The position numbers were made by a program, and so were the translations under genes. Below are positions 56,567-64,000 of a DNA stretch of 64,000 nucleotides, piece by piece (the first letter of the stretch is position 1; the number at the start of each line of letters is the position of its first letter). Location: NCBI RefSeq assembly GCF_000371925.1, contig NZ_AQVE01000005.1:1-64000 (forward strand), read 5' to 3'. This DNA is from Thiolinea disciformis DSM 14473 (GTDB lineage: Bacteria > Pseudomonadota > Gammaproteobacteria > Thiotrichales > Thiotrichaceae). The notes beneath the pieces are model-generated. The model did no database searches. It was not told the DNA's origin and was given only the letters and a program-made list of their open reading frames with translations.

Positions 56567-56839
56567 TTAATGGCGCACGACACGAAAATAGTCGTCGTCT
56601 TCTTCGATATTGCCGGACAGTGAAATCAAGGTGAGATGCAACTCTTGCAAATCGACGTCTCGCCCTGCTTGCTCACACACTACCTCCCGCGTCATACCTA
56701 ATTCACCCATGGCTTCAATACGCACCATACCAGGTTGATAATCGAAACTGGCCTTAGGGTTTTCTTGCTCTAGGGCATTAATGAAAGGGCGCGCTTCGGC
56801 GGTATCTTGGAAAATGAGAAATACTTTGCCTTCTGACAT
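56567..56839 (-). CDS. Phenol hydroxylase regulatory (effector) protein DmpM-like
   Basis: This 90-residue cofactorless protein binds the oxygenase and tunes catalysis, like MmoB. It contains VFLIFQDTAEARPFINALEQEN (given in part), VRIEAMGELGMTREVVCEQAG (given in part) and LQELHLTLISLSGNIEEDDD. The length is identical to the 90-residue Pseudomonas DmpM. It sits between dmpL and dmpN as in the reference operon. Confidence 0.93.
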   Translation of the reverse strand: MSEGKVFLIFQDTAEARPFINALEQENPKASFDYQPGMVRIEAMGELGMTREVVCEQAGRDVDLQELHLTLISLSGNIEEDDDYFRVVRH

Positions 56840-56849
56840 ACGCTACCCC

Positions 56850-57848
56850 TTATACCTTCACGCCGTTTTTCGCCAAGCGCGTCACCAAGTCCTGCTTTAC
56901 CGCCATGACTTGTTCAGCCGCTTGGTCACCGAAGCCTAGACTTGCAATCGAGGTCATAGCGGGTTCTAAACGCGCGAGCCAGTGCTGCGTCCATTGGCTG
57001 AGTAACGCCGCATTCTCCGGTGACTCGGCTGCAGTGACCTTCATGAGCTGATTCGTCCAACGTACCGTTTCGTCATACCACTCGGTCATGAATTGAATCA
57101 GCATTAATAAGGGTGCACCGCCTTGGGCGGCAAGCTTTGCCATCAAACGCTCGTAGATCAGCGGGTATAACAAACCATCCATCACCACATTTTGCGCCAC
57201 CATGATTTCAAACCAATCAGCCAGCACAAAACTATCTTCCATAGCATGACGTAAAGGCTGCCATACTGGATTCGTCAACCAAGCCTCGCGGGCAGCCACT
57301 AAGGTGTCTTCTTCGTTTTCATCCAGCAATAAGGCGATGCGTGATAAGTATTGCGCCATGCCAATACGGTCAAAGCCATTAAACGAAGCTAAAGAGGTAA
57401 TCGTCACCCCATAGCCACGGTCGCAAATATCTTGATTATTTAAGTTGGCTCCGTATTCAACATGCCGTAGAGGGATTAGCGTTTGCCGTACAATATCCAA
57501 GACTTCCGCCGGTATGTTTTGCAACAGATTATGCTTTTCCACCATCTCAAAACTATTTTCCATCAGTTCTTGTTGCTTAGCACGGGCAGTCACATAGGCG
57601 GTGTAATAATATTGGCGTGGGTCGGTAAAGCTATACCAATCCTTCATCTTAATGGCGGTACGTGACGCATCAAATAATTGGTGCTCGGTGTCCCACGTCG
57701 CGGGATAGTGGAAATTGGTCGTGGGTTGCACATCGTAGACGGCTTCTTGATAACGTGTGGCGGGTTTATTTTCCCCTACACGTCGCGCAATGTGCGCATA
57801 ATTTATGCGCAGCGGCTTTATTTCTTTGGCCGCAATACTCAATGACAT
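56850..57848 (-). CDS. Phenol hydroxylase beta subunit DmpL-like
   Basis: This 332-residue non-catalytic beta subunit forms the (alpha-beta-gamma)2 oxygenase. It starts SIAAKEIKPLRINYAHIARR, has YSFTDPRQYYYTAYVTARAKQQELME (given in part) and a helical body. DmpL has 331 residues. It keeps the ferritin-like fold but lacks the metal ligands, as expected for the beta chain. Follows dmpK after 42 bp, with GGAGG upstream. Confidence 0.93.
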   Translation of the reverse strand: MSLSIAAKEIKPLRINYAHIARRVGENKPATRYQEAVYDVQPTTNFHYPATWDTEHQLFDASRTAIKMKDWYSFTDPRQYYYTAYVTARAKQQELMENSFEMVEKHNLLQNIPAEVLDIVRQTLIPLRHVEYGANLNNQDICDRGYGVTITSLASFNGFDRIGMAQYLSRIALLLDENEEDTLVAAREAWLTNPVWQPLRHAMEDSFVLADWFEIMVAQNVVMDGLLYPLIYERLMAKLAAQGGAPLLMLIQFMTEWYDETVRWTNQLMKVTAAESPENAALLSQWTQHWLARLEPAMTSIASLGFGDQAAEQVMAVKQDLVTRLAKNGVKV

Positions 57849-57890
57849 AGTCTGCTCTCCTCCAATTGTAAAACCCCCTAAGCAAACACG

Positions 57891-58142
57891 TTAAGCACTC
57901 ACACCGGGCTGGCCATAACGCCATTTCAACCGGTCATAATCGACTTGTGCTTGCTGTTCGGGTGTAAGCTCTTGAACCTGTTGGCGTTGGCAGAATTGGC
58001 GAAATTGCTCAAACGGCAAGACCAATTCAACAAACAAGCTTGGATCGCCAATGGAAAAGTCGAACTCGACAAAACGCTGGTTGCGCACGCCCGTGACGCG
58101 CACATAGCGCTTTGAAATATCTGAAGTAGTTCCAATATCCAT
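57891..58142 (-). CDS. Phenol hydroxylase assembly protein DmpK-like
   Basis: DmpK helps insert iron into the apo-oxygenase in Pseudomonas. The ATG at 58142, preceded by GGAGGA 10 nt upstream, gives 83 residues. Matches include RYVRVTGVRNQRFVEFDFSIGDPSLFVELVLPFEQFRQFC (given in part). It is the first gene of the operon, with a sigma-54 promoter about 50 bp upstream. The presence of DmpK separates phenol hydroxylases from the toluene-4-monooxygenase group. Confidence 0.9.
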   Translation of the reverse strand: MDIGTTSDISKRYVRVTGVRNQRFVEFDFSIGDPSLFVELVLPFEQFRQFCQRQQVQELTPEQQAQVDYDRLKWRYGQPGVSA

Positions 58143-58189
58143 GGCTTTGCTTTCCTCCAAAGCGAAAACCTAAGAGTCGAGCTACTTTA

Positions 58190-58205
58190 TGCAAATACTG
58201 TGCCA
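58190..58205 (-). promoter_or_regulatory. Sigma-54 (-24/-12) promoter of the phenol operon
   Basis: On the minus strand TGGCAC-N5-TTGCA is an exact match to the sigma-54 consensus, with the invariant GG and GC 10 bp apart. It lies 48 bp upstream of the dmpK start. The Pseudomonas dmp promoter Po is also sigma-54-dependent and activated by DmpR, so a DmpR/XylR/TbuT-type activator must be encoded elsewhere. Confidence 0.85.
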
Positions 58206-58222
58206 AAATTATTTTTATTAAT

Positions 58223-58235
58223 TTTCAATAACTTA
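58223..58235 (-). promoter_or_regulatory. IHF-like site between the activator site and the sigma-54 promoter
   Basis: On the plus strand TTTCAA-N4-TTA differs from the WATCAA-N4-TTR consensus at one position. It sits in an AT-rich block between the putative activator site (58266-58300) and the -24 box, as IHF sites do in DmpR- and XylR-type promoters. Confidence 0.45.
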
Positions 58236-58265
58236 TATAGATTTTATTAAACAACCGGCCAGATT

Positions 58266-58300
58266 TTTCACCAACTCATTAACTTGATCAAATGGTGAAA
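58266..58300 (-). promoter_or_regulatory. Candidate DmpR/XylR-like upstream activator site
   Basis: Arms TTTCACCA (58266-58273) and TGGTGAAA (58293-58300) are perfect inverted repeats, with the palindrome TTGATCAA (58284-58291) between them. TTGATCAA is a core found in DmpR-type activator sites. The block is about 85-120 bp upstream of the expected start, somewhat closer than in Pseudomonas Po. Confidence 0.5.
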
Positions 58301-58335
58301 TGATGATTTCGTGAATTAGTTAAGCTCTACTACTT

Positions 58336-60534
58336 TTATGGAGCGCGAAAAACCATACCTTCACTAACGGCCTCTTGTGTACCGATTGCGGTTACCCACC
58401 ACGTTGCATCGCCTTTGCCAACTGCTCTAGTAGGTGTGTAGCGGCACTCGCTTATCGAGCAAACTGAGCTAGGGATTGTTATATTAATCACACCTGCGCC
58501 TGCTGCACTATTCACCCATAAACGATAAGCTGTAGCGGTAGCGACTGGCAACCATGCATAGGTAGGCCTTTGAGTCGTTACCATACCTTCAGGCTCAATC
58601 TGAGCAGGCTTGGTTAGAAGTGTTTTGGAAGGATAAAGCGTAAACGCTTGAGTAGGTGAAATACGCTCTTGCCCGTTACTTAATACTGCCGTCACCCCCC
58701 ATTTACTCGGTGAATAACCTAAATTGACACTTGGTGGTTTATAGCGGCAAGTCGTAGTCGTACAGGCCGCTTGACTTGGCGTTAAAGTGTTGGAAATCAC
58801 CTGTTCTTCGCCATTTAGATCAGCACGTTCCACTCCAAATGGTTTATAGCCACGAATCCAAATCCGATAGCTTTGTGCATTCGGATAAGGTTGCCAAATA
58901 AAAGTCGGCGCATTCGCCTCAGCTATAGTTGTCACCACTACATTTTGCTTTGGGCTAATCAAAGTTGGATAAGCGGGTTCGATAAGTTTAAAACTCGCTA
59001 CACTACTATCGCGGGTCGTCCCATCGGCGAAAAATGCTTTAATCCACCATTGACTTGGCACATTGCTCGCAAACGCGGTCGTATCCGCTAACCTGCAGGT
59101 ATAGCCCGTTGCACAATTGGCCTGTGCTGCTGTTACATAACGATTAATCTTGCCATTTTGCACAGGATTGGTTTGATAATTTAGCCATAACACATAGCCC
59201 GTTGCATTAGGCACAGACTGCCAACTAAATTCACGGGTGTAGCTTTGCTTATTAACTTCACCGGCTGGATAAAGTTGAACAGGCACAGGTTTTGCTTTCA
59301 CTTCACTTTGATAAGTGGCACGTACTGGTTTAACTGAACTATCCTCACGATATAAACCAAAAAAAGCTTCTGGCTGTGCCCACAGATTGGTGCTGTAATC
59401 AGCTTGTTTCGGGCGATTTATTAATTCATACCAAATCGCTGCTTCAACAAAATCCCAACTTTTAATCAAATGGATCATTTTAAATGCTTCGCTAGCTTGC
59501 GCTTGTTCAGAAGCACCTAAGGTCTTACTAACTCCCACCCCGCCCCAATCTGGAGTTGATGAAACACCAAACTCCGTGAACCATATAGGCTTATTATCAT
59601 TATAACTCAGCATTTTCTGGCGAAAAGCTTCCACACCTTGCTTTAAACAACCGTCATAAGTTATTGCGCCAACGCTAAAGCAATCATTCATGTTGGCCGC
59701 ACGCCCATAGAAGGGGTGACGCGCTGCTTGAATGATGCTTGGATAGGGATGCAAAGAAAGCGCATCAAAGTAGCCTTGTGCGCCTGCCTTGTACATCTCA
59801 TCCAAGAAGTACAAGTCATTACCTGCAATACTACCCGCTAGTAATTTAAGATTAGGATTAACAGCCTTAACTGCCTTATAACCAGCTACCACAAGCTGTG
59901 TATAAGCTTTAATACTGGCGCGATCTACATGAAATGGATAACCATCATTGTATTCAAATGGCAAAGTACGTCGTTTAGCATTCGCCCAAAAAGTAATGGT
60001 ATTTGGCTCATTCCACACCTCATAGGCGATCACTGTCGACTTGTAAGTGCTAGTATTGTAATGAGTGGCAAGGCGGGTTAAGGCATCAGCAAAATCGCTA
60101 GCTTTGGCAGGTGGCATATTATATTTCCATGCCCCCGTGGCTAATGTGGTAGCAGTACAATTTTTGCCACTATAGTTCACTGTAGCCCAGCAAGGCGTTG
60201 AAAAAACACTAATCAAAACTTTCTGGTTAGCGCTCTTAGCCTTACTTACCATACTATCTAAATTTGGCCAGAACCAGCTCGGACTATTGCCTTTACTATT
60301 TAACTCAAACCAAGCCCACGGAACAGGAATACGCACTAGATTGGAGCCCGTTTGCTGCACCATTGATGGCCAGTTTTCAGGTAAAGGTCGGTCGTCATTA
60401 CGTAACTGCACTCCGAATAATTTAGGAGTCAGTGGCTGAGCATATAGTGTGGCACTAAAACAAAGGCTTGTTAAACCCAATAGCCAAATTAAAATACTCA
60501 AGAAAGAAATACATCTTTTACTTTGCCCCCACAT
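58336..60534 (-). CDS. Secreted glycoside hydrolase (GH5/GH39-like clan A) with three C-terminal repeat modules
   Basis: This 732-residue protein has a signal peptide (to about residue 32) and a TIM-barrel hydrolase domain of clan GH-A. The acid/base glutamate is in YEVWNEPNT (Glu176) and the nucleophile in WFTEFGVSST (Glu321). Three tandem modules follow (about 417-520, 521-635, 636-732), each with a W-Q/W-L-P strand pattern and a Cys pair (C474/C480, C591/C596, C692/C697). The pair is followed by R-Y or R-L, so each probably forms a small disulfide loop. The substrate is unknown; exopolysaccharide or cellulose-like glycan is likely. No neighbours suggest a polysaccharide locus. The gene lies upstream of the phenol promoter, on the same strand. 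Confidence 0.85.
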   Translation of the reverse strand: MWGQSKRCISFLSILIWLLGLTSLCFSATLYAQPLTPKLFGVQLRNDDRPLPENWPSMVQQTGSNLVRIPVPWAWFELNSKGNSPSWFWPNLDSMVSKAKSANQKVLISVFSTPCWATVNYSGKNCTATTLATGAWKYNMPPAKASDFADALTRLATHYNTSTYKSTVIAYEVWNEPNTITFWANAKRRTLPFEYNDGYPFHVDRASIKAYTQLVVAGYKAVKAVNPNLKLLAGSIAGNDLYFLDEMYKAGAQGYFDALSLHPYPSIIQAARHPFYGRAANMNDCFSVGAITYDGCLKQGVEAFRQKMLSYNDNKPIWFTEFGVSSTPDWGGVGVSKTLGASEQAQASEAFKMIHLIKSWDFVEAAIWYELINRPKQADYSTNLWAQPEAFFGLYREDSSVKPVRATYQSEVKAKPVPVQLYPAGEVNKQSYTREFSWQSVPNATGYVLWLNYQTNPVQNGKINRYVTAAQANCATGYTCRLADTTAFASNVPSQWWIKAFFADGTTRDSSVASFKLIEPAYPTLISPKQNVVVTTIAEANAPTFIWQPYPNAQSYRIWIRGYKPFGVERADLNGEEQVISNTLTPSQAACTTTTCRYKPPSVNLGYSPSKWGVTAVLSNGQERISPTQAFTLYPSKTLLTKPAQIEPEGMVTTQRPTYAWLPVATATAYRLWVNSAAGAGVINITIPSSVCSISECRYTPTRAVGKGDATWWVTAIGTQEAVSEGMVFRAP

Positions 60535-60597
60535 AAAGCACCTGCCTAAACTTTAAACCAATATGCTTTTAAGAATAGCTTCAATTAATTAAGTTTG

Positions 60598-62022
60598 TTA
60601 GCTTTTATTGGAGTGGACTGTTTTTTTTGGATCACGCTCCCACGAGAAATACGCAGCGGTCAACGCAAAGCCTAATGAAACCGTGACCACCCAACGCAGT
60701 ACTTGCATCAGTGCACCATACAGCTCAGGGGTAATTTTAAGTTTACCAATCGCGAGTGACATGAGTAATGTGACTAAAGCTGTTCCTAGCATCTGCCCCA
60801 ATAGTCTTGAGAGATTTAATAAAGCGGAGGCCATGCCCATTTTATCGGGGGGAACCGCATTCAAGACACTATTACTATTCGGGGTGGAAAATAAACCAAA
60901 ACCAAGGCCAAACGTGATGAGGGCAAGGAGAATCACCCAATAAGGCGTGGTGGGTGTGAGAAACAGGAGTAATAGCAATAAACCCGACACCATGGAAAAG
61001 CAACCTAAGGTCGCTAGCACACGAGGTCGATAACGATCAGATAAGCGACCCGCCAAGGGTGCAAGAAAAGCCATCACTAAGGCTTGTACCATTAAAACCT
61101 TGCCCGCTTCGACAGGTGTCATACCACGGTTATATTGCAAATAAAGGCTTAGAAGAAAAATCAGACCATAATTACTGGCATAGACCATGATCGAAGCAGA
61201 TAAGGCTTTCGATAAGGGCTTGGACGCTAAGACAAGATTTAAACGCACTAAGGGACTGGGAGCTGTTGCGCAGTGGCGCACAAATACCACCACAAATACG
61301 CACCCTGCTACCAACCAACCTAGCCCTTCCCAACTCGGCAAACGACTGCTAGCCATAAACAAGCTGCCAATGCCAATACTCATGTAAAGCGCCCCTACGA
61401 TATCTAAGCGCTCAGGGCTAGTACTACGCCATTCACCTTTCATTACCACAGCCGTTAAGAGCAACACCGCCAGTACCAAGGGCATTGGCAACAGGAAAAT
61501 CGCTTGCCAACCAAAATGCTCAGTGGCCCAACCACCCAGTAAAGGTCCACAAGTGAGTCCTAGATAGACCGCAGACACTAACCAACCTAAGGCTGCACCC
61601 CGCTGTCGCGCTTCATACACCCCACCGATAATTGCAACCCCTGTCGTAAAAAACATAGCACTACCAATGCCTTGAATCACACGGCTTAGCAGTAAGATAA
61701 ACAGATGATTGGCAAAACCGGCTAGGATACTGCCCAGCGCAAAAATCACTCCACCCAAGATGAAGATCCGCTTCCGTCCATAAGTGTCAGCTAAACGTCC
61801 TGAGGGCAGCATGGAGAGCAAATTACTCAGTAAAAAGGATGCAGGAATCCAACTCGCATAAATCGCATCAATATGCAAAGCCTCCGACATCGCAGGTACG
61901 GCGACCAACGAACCTGACAAAGAGAGTGGGGTTAAAAAGGCACTAATACACACCACGACCAATACAATCAATCGTGCTGTTGGGTGATTTTGGTAATACG
62001 CTTGCGTTTGCTGACTGTCCAC
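60598..62022 (-). CDS. MFS transporter, DHA2-type drug exporter
   Basis: This 474-residue membrane protein has about 14 hydrophobic segments and the MFS motif A segment GRLADTYGRKRIFILGG. Motif C-like glycine/proline-rich helices (GWLVSAVYLGLTCGPLLGGW, given in part) fit proton-drug antiporters of the EmrB/QacA group. The substrate is unknown. The gene follows the two secreted proteins after 81 bp and precedes the glycoside hydrolase by 63 bp, all on the same strand. A role in export of toxic aromatic compounds near the phenol operon is possible but only inferred. Confidence 0.9.
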   Translation of the reverse strand: MDSQQTQAYYQNHPTARLIVLVVVCISAFLTPLSLSGSLVAVPAMSEALHIDAIYASWIPASFLLSNLLSMLPSGRLADTYGRKRIFILGGVIFALGSILAGFANHLFILLLSRVIQGIGSAMFFTTGVAIIGGVYEARQRGAALGWLVSAVYLGLTCGPLLGGWATEHFGWQAIFLLPMPLVLAVLLLTAVVMKGEWRSTSPERLDIVGALYMSIGIGSLFMASSRLPSWEGLGWLVAGCVFVVVFVRHCATAPSPLVRLNLVLASKPLSKALSASIMVYASNYGLIFLLSLYLQYNRGMTPVEAGKVLMVQALVMAFLAPLAGRLSDRYRPRVLATLGCFSMVSGLLLLLLFLTPTTPYWVILLALITFGLGFGLFSTPNSNSVLNAVPPDKMGMASALLNLSRLLGQMLGTALVTLLMSLAIGKLKITPELYGALMQVLRWVVTVSLGFALTAAYFSWERDPKKTVHSNKS

Positions 62023-62103
62023 ACGCCTAATCTCTCATCATTAAGCACGGAATTATAACAAGGCAAACTAATCAACAGTTAAATTAGGGTATTCAGGACT
62101 GAC

Positions 62104-62850
62104 TTAATTCACTTTGAGTGCACGACAACAACCACTTAAGGTATATTTATTAAAGCTGCCCTCGACTGAAAATGCCACTAAACGCCCCGAAATACTGCGG
62201 CAAGTTTTGGTGTAGCGCAAGGTTAAGACTAATTTGCTCCATTGGTTCGCGCCGCGCACTTCGGTTTTTAATGCCACGCGATGATATTTTCCATGCTCTT
62301 GATGCTTGGCCGTAATGGGCATACCTATTTTTGCGCCATCAATCGAACCGCTTAGCCATTGTGGCAATACATCCATTTTCCAACGAGGCGAACGGCCGGA
62401 GCACTCCAAAATCCACATGCCGGTTTGACGGGTTTTCTGGATGCTGGGGTCTTCGAAGGTTTTTTTCAAAGCGTCTTGGTTCGTATCGACATTGGTGGCT
62501 TTGGTGTCACTGGTTTTAGCGTCGGTTTTATCGCTCGCCGTACTTGCGCTAGTGAGATAACGTCGATTGACCCAGCCTGTCTTCCCCTGCCAGCGCGCTT
62601 CAACCCAGGTTTGGCTAGCGACTTTTTTAGTCGCTCCGGTTAATTCAATGCCTGAAGCATCAGCAGGAATGCGCACTTTCACGCTAGCCGAAGTGTTTGG
62701 CTCCGCACGCATATTTAAGATATCGCCCGCTTTAATCTGGGTGACTTGATACGTAACGGCGGCGCTGACCGAGGGGTGAAGCCACAGACTCAATACCACT
62801 ACGCCACACTGCAACAGCTGCTTATTATTAAACCCAGTGTTGGTTAACAT
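62104..62850 (-). CDS. Secreted SH3-domain protein with a C-terminal four-cysteine domain
   Basis: This 248-residue protein has a signal peptide (cleavage near SAA at residue 31) and a bacterial SH3 domain (about 33-97, VTQIKAGDILNMRAEPN, KTGWVNRRYL). A Thr/Asp/Lys linker leads to a C-terminal domain (about 145-248). That domain shares the pattern WxLxC, SPxWK, WLSG, PITxKxxxHG, VALKT, LTLRYTxxCRS and GCCR with the next gene. The SH3 part suggests binding to peptidoglycan. I do not recognise the second domain. It is 20 bp from its partner and probably co-transcribed. Confidence 0.8.
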   Translation of the reverse strand: MLTNTGFNNKQLLQCGVVVLSLWLHPSVSAAVTYQVTQIKAGDILNMRAEPNTSASVKVRIPADASGIELTGATKKVASQTWVEARWQGKTGWVNRRYLTSASTASDKTDAKTSDTKATNVDTNQDALKKTFEDPSIQKTRQTGMWILECSGRSPRWKMDVLPQWLSGSIDGAKIGMPITAKHQEHGKYHRVALKTEVRGANQWSKLVLTLRYTKTCRSISGRLVAFSVEGSFNKYTLSGCCRALKVN

Positions 62851-62870
62851 GATTAGTGTTTAAAAATGGT

Positions 62871-63434
62871 TTAATAAACACGCACTGAGCGGCAGCAACC
62901 TCTGACCGATTGACCGTTAATAGTCCCCTTCGCGCTAAAAGGCATACTGCGACACGCGCGGGTATAGCGTAAGGTTAAACCGATTCTACCGCCGTCGCCT
63001 GCGCCATTAACCACGGTTTTTAAGGCAACATTATTTCTGCCGTGGGCCTGCGATTTGCCAGTGATAGGAACGCTCACTTTTTGACCGCTTAACGTCCCTG
63101 AGAGCCAATTTGATAATACTTCCACTTTCCAACTCGGCGAACTCCCCCCGCAACGCAATACCCATCCCCGCGCAGGCCCACCTTTCTTAATAGGCTTCGG
63201 GGCTTTAGTGGATTTAGTTTTTGCTTTGTTATTAGCCACTTTCGTGATTTTCGCTTGGGATGACTTTTGTACTTCACGCGCGACTATTGTCCCTTGGGCA
63301 CTGGGTGCGGCTTTGGTGCCATAAGGGGCTTGATTGGCGCTAAACGCGCTTGGGCTCAAGCAGAGCAAGCTAGCCAGTAGGAGGCGTGGTAGTATCCGTG
63401 CGGGGATACGCTGATAGTGAGTAAAACGCAACAT
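62871..63434 (-). CDS. Secreted protein with the same four-cysteine C-terminal domain
   Basis: This 187-residue protein has a signal peptide (to about ANQ at 36), a basic Lys/Ala/Thr-rich linker (about 40-88) and a C-terminal domain (about 89-187) homologous to that of the neighbouring SH3 protein. Conserved features are WVLRCGG, SPSWKVEV, WLSGTLSG, PITGKSQAHG, VALKTVV, LTLRYTRACRS and GCCRSVRVY. There is no SH3 domain here, so the linker may bind anionic cell-wall polymers instead (inference). The two genes look like a tandem duplication that diverged in the N-terminal half. Confidence 0.8.
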   Translation of the reverse strand: MLRFTHYQRIPARILPRLLLASLLCLSPSAFSANQAPYGTKAAPSAQGTIVAREVQKSSQAKITKVANNKAKTKSTKAPKPIKKGGPARGWVLRCGGSSPSWKVEVLSNWLSGTLSGQKVSVPITGKSQAHGRNNVALKTVVNGAGDGGRIGLTLRYTRACRSMPFSAKGTINGQSVRGCCRSVRVY

Positions 63435-63622
63435 AACAGCCTCTTAACTCCTGATAATTAAGAATAATTCCTTTTTTCACAGTGTAGTCAAGCACTTGCT
63501 AAATCGCTTAGCATTTACCCTAAACGGCTAGAAAACCTTAATAATTGGTTATAAGCCTAGCTGCAAGCAGGGAGATGCTTTACATTGCGGCTGGTGAATT
63601 TTTATTAAATAAAGGGCTTGGC

Positions 63623-64000
63623 ATGGTGGTTAATACCGATTTATCCGTTCAAAGCTTTATTCAACGCTGGCAAGGTAAAACCGGTTCAGAAAAAGCGAAC
63701 TATCAATTATTTCTCACCGAGCTTTGTGAATTATTAGCGGTTGACAAGCCTGAGCCTGCGCAAAACGATAATAAGCAAAATGCCTATGTGTTCGAGCGGC
63801 GCGTGGATATGTTTGATTCCAGCGGTAAATCCAATCCGGGCTTTATTGATTTATATAAGCGCGATAGCTTTGTGTTGGAAGCGAAATCAACGGGCAAGAA
63901 AGTCGGTTCGGGTGGTTTGGATGTGGCACTGGAGCGCGCTTATAACCAAGCAGAAGGCTATATTAAAAACCTGCCGAGTTTTGAAAAGAAGCCACCGTTT
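63623..64000 (+). CDS. MmeI-like type IIG restriction-modification enzyme, N-terminal part (cut by window edge)
   Basis: Only the first 126 codons are visible. The protein begins VQSFIQRWQGKTGSEKANYQLFLTELCELL (given in part), a helical N-terminal domain of large single-chain DNA methyltransferase-nucleases. A PD-(D/E)XK-like site follows: the aspartate in GFIDLYKRDSF and the E-A-K in VLEAKSTGKK. This matches the MmeI-N organisation. An in-frame ATG at 63575 would add 16 residues but lacks a well-spaced ribosome site. The methyltransferase and specificity parts lie beyond 64000. It may mark the edge of a defence region. Confidence 0.8.
   Translation, partial: MVVNTDLSVQSFIQRWQGKTGSEKANYQLFLTELCELLAVDKPEPAQNDNKQNAYVFERRVDMFDSSGKSNPGFIDLYKRDSFVLEAKSTGKKVGSGGLDVALERAYNQAEGYIKNLPSFEKKPPF

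Overview
The window reads as chromosomal DNA of a gammaproteobacterium of moderate GC. Housekeeping blocks support this: ftsK-lolA-rarA, rluC facing away from rne, scpA-scpB, yciB-yciI, aceK, and mucD/degQ-lepA-lepB-rnc-era-recO-pdxJ-acpS-cysM. A filamentous sulfur bacterium of the Thiothrix group is my guess from overall gene content. It is an inference, and no rRNA or tRNA gene was seen to settle it.

Layout. 1-917 is a complete IS5-type insertion sequence whose left end coincides with the window edge. It is followed by an AT-rich orphan gene. 1.8-7.0 kb holds an isomerase, rarA, lolA and ftsK. 7.1-8.9 kb holds trxB and aat. 8.9-15.9 kb is an anaerobic/redox block: DUF3501, a CCG-type Fe-S protein, a short rubrerythrin, a fused indolepyruvate:ferredoxin oxidoreductase and a divergent LysR regulator. 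15.9-22.5 kb holds sppA, a HAD phosphatase, rluC, a long structured leader and rne. 22.5-33.2 kb is mixed: a phosphatase, a lipoprotein of unknown function, a MocR regulator with direct-repeat sites, DUF1127, scpBA, trpS, a site-2 protease broken by a 4-bp duplication, yciO, yciB, yciI, a parvulin and ygfZ. 33.2-42 kb holds a DUF4114 protein, an isocitrate-dehydrogenase-like gene divergent from aceK across a region with two similar palindromes, a rhodanese lipoprotein, a large unrecognised beta-helix-like protein, an aminotransferase and ompW. 42-51 kb is the housekeeping operon.

51.2-58.3 kb is the most coherent accessory system. It is a complete six-gene multicomponent phenol hydroxylase (dmpKLMNOP type) followed by a ring-fission hydrolase, a chloroplast-type ferredoxin and catechol 2,3-dioxygenase. 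A textbook sigma-54 -24/-12 promoter lies upstream, with an IHF-like site and a candidate activator site behind it and a terminator after the last gene. The gene order differs from the dmp operon, and neither the lower meta pathway nor the DmpR/XylR activator lies in the window. Together these genes would convert phenol to catechol, then to 2-hydroxymuconic semialdehyde and 2-hydroxypentadienoate.

58.3-64 kb holds a secreted glycoside hydrolase with three Cys-pair repeat modules, an MFS transporter, two tandem secreted proteins sharing an undescribed four-cysteine domain, and the start of an MmeI-like type IIG restriction-modification enzyme cut by the window edge. I saw no CRISPR array or tRNA. 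The best candidates for something new are the four-cysteine domain pair, the 724-residue beta-helix-like protein, the palindrome pair between the IDH-like gene and aceK, and the rearranged sigma-54 phenol operon.
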